From: Planctomycetota bacterium
GTDB taxonomy: Bacteria; Planctomycetota; Phycisphaerae; WQYP01; JAJZKY01
Direction of reading: 5' to 3'
Assembly: GCA_021803885.1 (NCBI GenBank)
Contig: JAJZKY010000226.1
Span: forward strand, 1-7,142
Length of the DNA: 7,142 nt
The notes beneath the pieces were generated by a model. It was not told the origin of the DNA and did not search any database. It saw only the letters and a list, made by a program, of their open reading frames with translations. This document shows positions 1-6,100 of the stretch, one piece after another (position 1 is the stretch's first letter; every line of letters starts with the position of its first letter). Made by a program: the position numbers and the translations under genes.

Positions 1-168
1 TCAACCCCTGAACGTAATGGTTTCGGTGTATGTGCCTTCCAACGTCTGGCCATTTGCGGTGTAGCTGTACGGTATCTGCGTGCGCGTCATGGTGACTGGG
101 CCGGTGACGGATACGCCTGCGTAGAACCCGGTCTGGCCGAAAACCACCTCCGGCATAACCACTATTAC
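1..168 (-). other. C-terminal tail and stop of the giant protein
   Basis: Residues 2310-2364 plus the TGA. The tail has alternating strand-like segments (GVIVVMPEVVFG, GVSVTGPVTMTRTQIPYSY, GTYTETITF) and ends in RG directly after a run of four G in the coding strand. It does not look like an Rhs core, a toxin domain, a sorting signal or a transmembrane anchor. The sequence reads as if it ends in the middle of a beta-rich fold, so a premature stop or frameshift is possible. Nothing downstream of the stop is visible. Confidence 0.5.
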
Positions 169-3100
169 TCCGGGAAGGCTAAAAACCGCGTGGTTCACAT
201 CGTCATACACGTAGAGTGTGAGATTGCCGTTTGGGCTGACGGCCATTATGGGGCGGCCCAGGTTATCAACGGTATAACTGGTGACCAGATTTAAGCCTCC
301 TCCCGCAGGTGTGGCCCAACCGGAGGGCAATTGCGGCACGCCGTATTGGTTATAGCCGATAGAAGGATTAAAGGAGGTGCCATTGTAGTTAGCCAGAAGG
401 CCAACCTTAGCGGTGTTGACATCCTGAACGCTCTGAATAACCGCACCGGTGGCGTTGTCATACGCGGTGTAGGTGATGTAGCCTTTTTCATCCATGGTCC
501 ACACCGCCTGGCCGAACTGGTTATAAACAGTCTGGTTGCTGGTGGCGGTTCCGGAGCCATTCTGGCTGGTGGAGACCACAGGATTGGTGGTGGTCAGGTC
601 GGCGATCTGATTGGTGGGCAGATTGCCGGCGTTATTCTGCCAGGAATAACTGTAGATTGTGGTTTCAGGGGTTGATCCGTTGTTGGCGGAGCTTTGGTAT
701 TGGGTGTAGCTCGCTTCGGGATAAATGGTGGTGCCGGAGTAATTGGTGTGGGCGATATAGGTATAGGAATCCTGCTCAATGGGCGTGCCGCTGCTGCCCT
801 GCTGGACATAATCGGCTTCAAGGTAGCCGATTACACCGCCGGCGGCAGTGCCCGTTGCGGTGGTGGCGCTGTAATAGGTGCTGGATATAATCAGGCCAGT
901 GTTGGCTTGAATAAGCCCTTCGGATAGGCCGGCGTCGGCGTATTGGCTCAACGCAACCTCAAGTTGCGGCACGGTGGTGGCACCGTTGAGTATTGACGCG
1001 TTGAGATTGATAGCGGAGGGGGAGATCGTGTCGATCAATCGGCCATTGCTGTCATATTGGTATCCGGTGATCCAATTTTTCCCGACATTGGCGGGATTTC
1101 CGGGATCGCTTGACGTGTTGTTGATGTCCAATATCGCATTGCCATCAATGTTGACGTACACAAGGTTTTCGTTGCCATCGGGCAAAGTTTCCGTGGCTTG
1201 TGTTATCCATGTGTTGTAATTGATGTTGCTGTAGGTCATGGATTGCAGGGCGGGGTTAAAGGTGTAGCTGAAGGCATAAGTTCCCTGGCCAAGATTGGCG
1301 GAAGCTCCCATGGAGCCAACCACTTCACCGACCACCTGCCGCTGGTTGTTCCAAGTGTAGGCTTCATCGGCATAGGGGGCGATCTGGGCGTCGCTGGCGG
1401 TAAATGGATCGGTAAACGCGGCGGCGAGCTTGGTGAAACTGTCTGCCGAGAAGCTGTACATGAGGGCACCGACATAACCCTGGGCACCGGCGTTGAGATC
1501 AGCGGGTGTGTAATAGCGGTAATAGTCCTCGCTTAGCACATTGCCGCTGCCATCTTCAATGGTGACGGTCTTTAAATCGCCGAAGTTGCCGTAAGCATCA
1601 CTGCCGGTATAGGTGCCCTGATAATAGCTGTACGCAGCCTGGCGGAAAACCGTGGGGGCGGAATCACCGACGCGCTGGATGGATTGCTGGATCAGGGAAA
1701 TCTGGCCATCGATATTGTAGGTGTAGGCAAATGTTTCCGTATCCCCGGCGGCGTCGGTTTGGGTGACGGTGGTGAGTTGGCCGACATTGTTGTAAGTCAG
1801 ATTGATCGCGTTACCAAAGGGGTCCAGATATTCCTTGAGTTTGCCCTGCAGGTAGGTGGGTACTGCGGGTGAGAAGTCATAGTAAATACGTTGGGATCCG
1901 ATGGGATTGCCGTCAGCACCGCTTTGATCCGTCCAGATATAAGTTCCGTTGGCGGTATCATGGACGAGTGTATCAGTTGATGCGCCTTGGGCGGAGTAGG
2001 CATTAGCAGTGGAGTTATAATTAAAGGTGGTTTGCCAATAGCTGCTGTGGATCAACATTATATCGGGATTAGCATCACTTTCGCCGACAAATTCCTGCAG
2101 GTAGGTTTGACTTTGATTCATCCAGCTATTGCCGAAGGTGTTATCTGGAACAAGCGATGCGTCTGGGGTCCAGTTGCGTGTGATGCTCCATGCGCCGGTA
2201 AATCCGCCAGCGGTCAGGTCGGTGTTCACAATTTGCGTGGCACCGGTGGAATCGAGGATGGGGTCACCCTCGCCCTTCGGTGCTGGGGTGGTGGGGTTGT
2301 AGGGTATCATAGAAATAACGTATTGCGTGCTCGGGCCGCCAAGCGATTCGAAGAGGTATTGGTTGTATGCAAGCAGCGGGCTACCATCAAGCGATACAGC
2401 ATACTTGCTTCCCTCAAACGCGAGCACCTTTTCGCCATTGTAATAGCTGTTAACATAAACCGGAATACCGCTATACACGCCACCGATGATGGCGCTGGCC
2501 GTGGTAACCCCCACGCTATACTGCCCGAAGGGATCTTGGGCGACGACGTTTTCGATTACGGGGCCGTAATACTGGAGATTACCATTCAGATCGTAATACG
2601 GGAGCATGACCGTGACTGTGGTAAGTAAATTTTGCGCGGCCTTGAGCGCTGCCCCCTGCGGCGAGCCCGCATAGATGATCCTTCCGGCATATTCCGAGGG
2701 GGAAACGGCGTTGCCAGCCGTGTCCGTGATGCCGGTAATCTGATAGTAACCAGCCTGGTCGGTTGATACCGCAGTACCCAAGCCAGTGAGGGTTGGAGCT
2801 CCGTAAGTCAGTGTGGGATTTGACTGCCAGGCTGTGATGGTGCCATTGGGCGAGATCGCTTCGATCCGGAAATGATAATTGGTACCCGGTTGGAGATTTT
2901 CAAATACATAATAGTTACCTTGTGGCAGCGTTGTCGCGACGGTCGTAAAGTTCGCGCCATCCGCGGAATACGAGATGTTGTAGGTATAGCCACTGCCGGT
3001 GGGCATATCGGCCCAGCCAAAAACCACCTCCGTGGGGGAGATCGCTTGAGCGTCGCCGAGGATACTCTGCGCGGGCGGAGTGGGGCTGGGTTCGGTGACG

Positions 3101-6100
3101 CCGGTTGACATAAGCCCGTTGCTGCATGTGACCGAAAATGGCGGATAGTCAATCGTCGGCGGATAGGCCACGTAATTGCCGCTACTGTTGGTATATCCGC
3201 CGTTGCTGACCGAAGTTACTGGTGGGTGCAGAGCATTGAGTTCAGATTGGGTGGCTACCAAAATTTGGCCCTGGCCAGCCACGGTAGCGGTATTTTGGGG
3301 GGCATTTGGGTATACCGGTCCGCTAAAACCGACATCGCCCTCCAAGGTAACATTTTCACCAATTGTCAATACCGCCTTGGCGGCGATAGGCATCGCGGGC
3401 GCGCCCAGAAACCAGATCGTGGCGCTGGGCGCGATGTAGGCACCCGGAAGTCCATTTGTGGATGGTGCGGTCGCCGGTGTATTGATGGCAAGGTTGCCGG
3501 AAATTGAAATGGTGGAATCTACCAGAATGTAGCCGCTATCGGTGCCGTTGACTGAGGTCAGGGCTTGGAGGTTACCGAGCGCGAAGCTGAGGGCGTTGCC
3601 AGCATTAAAGTACAAAATGCCCCCGCTGGTGGCGGCCAGTGTGCCGCCGAGGTATCCGCCCCCGCCGATTTCCAGTTCGCCGGTGACGGCACCCAAAGTA
3701 CCATAATTCTTTAGGGTGGTCGTGATATTGAACAACGAGCCGGTATTGCCATAGACTTCGATCGCGCCACCGTTGATAATTTGGGTGCTGCTGGTGTCGC
3801 TGGTGAAGCTGCCGCTACCGGCTATTTCAATAATACCGTTGCCGGCGGAGGCACCCACAAACTCCGTACCGATACTGCCCGGCGGAAGCGCGGGAAATCC
3901 AGGCTGAGTCGTGGTGTCGTTCAATATCACGGCGGAATCATTGAGTTTCAGCGAACCATCATTCTGAACGGATATCACGCCGTTGTTGGTCAACCCCGTG
4001 CCATCCAGCGTGCCACCGGGATACAGTACCAACGTGGCTGCCGACGATACCTCCATGGGGATGGTCACAGTGGCGGTCGACCATGAGAGCGTACCGGTGA
4101 CGATGAAGTCTGCGCCGCTGGCTCCGGCCAGGGTGCCGCCACTGAATATCCAGTTATTCGCGTAAACTGTGGAATCCAGGAAAAGCGTGCCACCGCCAAG
4201 TTCGATTTGGCCGATTCCCGCAGTCAACAGGGGAGCTCCGACAGTCACCGTCATAGTTCCACCGGCAAAATCCGCAATTCCCCCAGTGGCGCGGACGATC
4301 CCACTGTCGGTTCCGCCGTCGGCAAACTCCAGGATTCCCGAAGCGACATTAATCTCACCGTCGCTGTTGTTCAGCAGTGTGATCTCGATAATCGTGCCAA
4401 TTGAACCGGTGCCGCCGGTTTTCTCCAATAGGCCGTCGTTGGTAAATACCATATTGGTTGTGTCAGTTGGGTTCAGCGTGCCGTCTCCCACGGCGTCAAA
4501 TGTTCCGCCGTATTGGTTGTCGATTTGCGAACCGCTGGCTATGTTCAGGCCCTGTGCGCCAAAGTCTACGGTTCCGCCATCTTCTATTGTCAGGTCACCA
4601 TCTGAAAATGTTGACGTATTGGAATCCCCAATTGTCAACGTCGCCCCTGCCGCCACGTTCCATGCTAATTTGGAAATTGTTCCGCCGTCCCAAAATGCCA
4701 CACCCGCGACACCGCCCTCGGTGGTGAGCGTCAAGGATCCGTTGGTGCCATTGCCTTCGACCGTCCCCCCGATAATATCCAAATAATTGGCATTTATGGG
4801 CGCGTTGATTAACAACGTCGCATAATCCTCCTTAATTACCCCCGCGCCGGATACCTCCAATAATGTACCGGCATTAAACGTATTAAGCGTCGACCAGCCC
4901 TCCCCGAAGTCAATGATTCCACCGTCGGCGTTAAAGATCCCGCTGTCGGTTCCACCCTCCTTGATTCCCAGTGTGCTGGAGCTAACATTGACGGTCCCCG
5001 CGTTGTTGAACTGCACGCCAGTGCCGCTTGATCCGTTGTCCTCAAACATGGCCGATCCCGATGCACTCCCCGACACGTCCAGTGTTCCGCCAGCTTGGTT
5101 ATTGAACGTCAAGCCAGCGCTGCCGTCGGCATAGAATCCCGTGGTAGCACTGGCAATCGTTATGATTTGGAATATTCCGTAATTGTCGATCTGGGAACCA
5201 CTGTCCATGTACAGTCCGGAATCCCCCAACGAAACGGTTCCGCCAGCCAAAACCGTCAGCGTGGTCCCGGTAAGCACTCCGCTCTGACCGCCGGAGTCGG
5301 TCGTCAACACCGCCCCATTGGCTACCGTCACCGGCAGTGCTGAAATGGTTCCCCCGTTCCATGTGGCTGTGCCCGTGAGCGTCAAAGAGCCACTGCTGTT
5401 CCCGGTCAGCGTGCCGCCAGCGAACGTCAGATTGTTGGTGCTTACCGCCGCATCCACCGCCAGCGTTCCGCTAGTTAGTTCAATGGTTCCTCCCGCCGAG
5501 GCTTCCAATACCGTCCCGGCATCCAGCGTGCTGGTTTCGTAGTACGTAAATTCCACAGTTCCGCCAAAGGCGTTGAATGTTCCAGTGTCCGTCCCCCCGC
5601 CTTGAATCTCCACTGTGCCGGTATCCACTTGTACTGTTCCGCTGTTGTTTAGCGCCACGCCGGCGATACCGTTGGAATTAAATATTGCCGCCCCGGTTCC
5701 ACCAGTTTTCTCCAGCAGGCCATAATTGTTGAACGCCAAGCCGCTGCTGCCATCGCTGTTTAAACTGGTGCTATAAGTCGCAACCGTCGGAATCTGGAAC
5801 GTGCCGTAATTGTCGATCTGGGAACCACTGTCCATGTTCAGGCCGGAATCGCCTAGCGAAACTATCCCGCCAACCGCGACCGTCAGCGTGGTTCCGGTAA
5901 GTACTCCACCCTGCCCACCGGAGTCGGTCGTCAACACCGCTCCATTGCCTACTGTCACCGGCAAACCGGAAATTGTTCCCCCGTTCCACGCGGCAGTGCC
6001 AGTAAGGGTCAAGGAACCGCTTGAATTCCCGGTAAGAGTTCCACCGGAGATTGTGAGATTATTGGTGCTGACCGCCGCATCCACTGCCAAGGTACCCTGG

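Larger units (their letters stand above)
169..2211 (-). other. RHS/YD-repeat region of the giant protein
   Basis: Residues 1629-2309. The opening FTGAWSITRNWTPDASL followed by FGNSW resembles the entry of RHS shells (an Arg-x-Tyr/Trp strand, then G-x-FG-x-x-W). Next comes a long segment rich in Tyr, Asp, Gly and Asn that holds scattered YD-type repeats at about 1751-1780, 2012-2030, 2190-2227 and 2272-2299. Family knowledge: RHS/YD repeats wind into a beta-sheet cocoon, often around a C-terminal toxin, in secreted or surface proteins. Here the recognisable repeats are few and widely spaced, and neither the terminal Rhs core (the GR-F-x-x-x-DP-type motif) nor a toxin tip is present. Confidence 0.75.

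Noticed and set aside
1987..2628. 213-codon plus-strand open frame
   Set aside because: It lies fully antisense to the RHS half, its translation has no recognisable domain, and it is explained by few stop-generating codons on the other strand. The minus-strand frame has clear family motifs over the same bases.
4169..4786. 205-codon plus-strand open frame rich in Pro, Ser and Val
   Set aside because: It is the antisense reading of Gly/Thr/Asn repeat codons, which gives Pro/Ser/Val-rich low-complexity sequence. It has no independent coding evidence.
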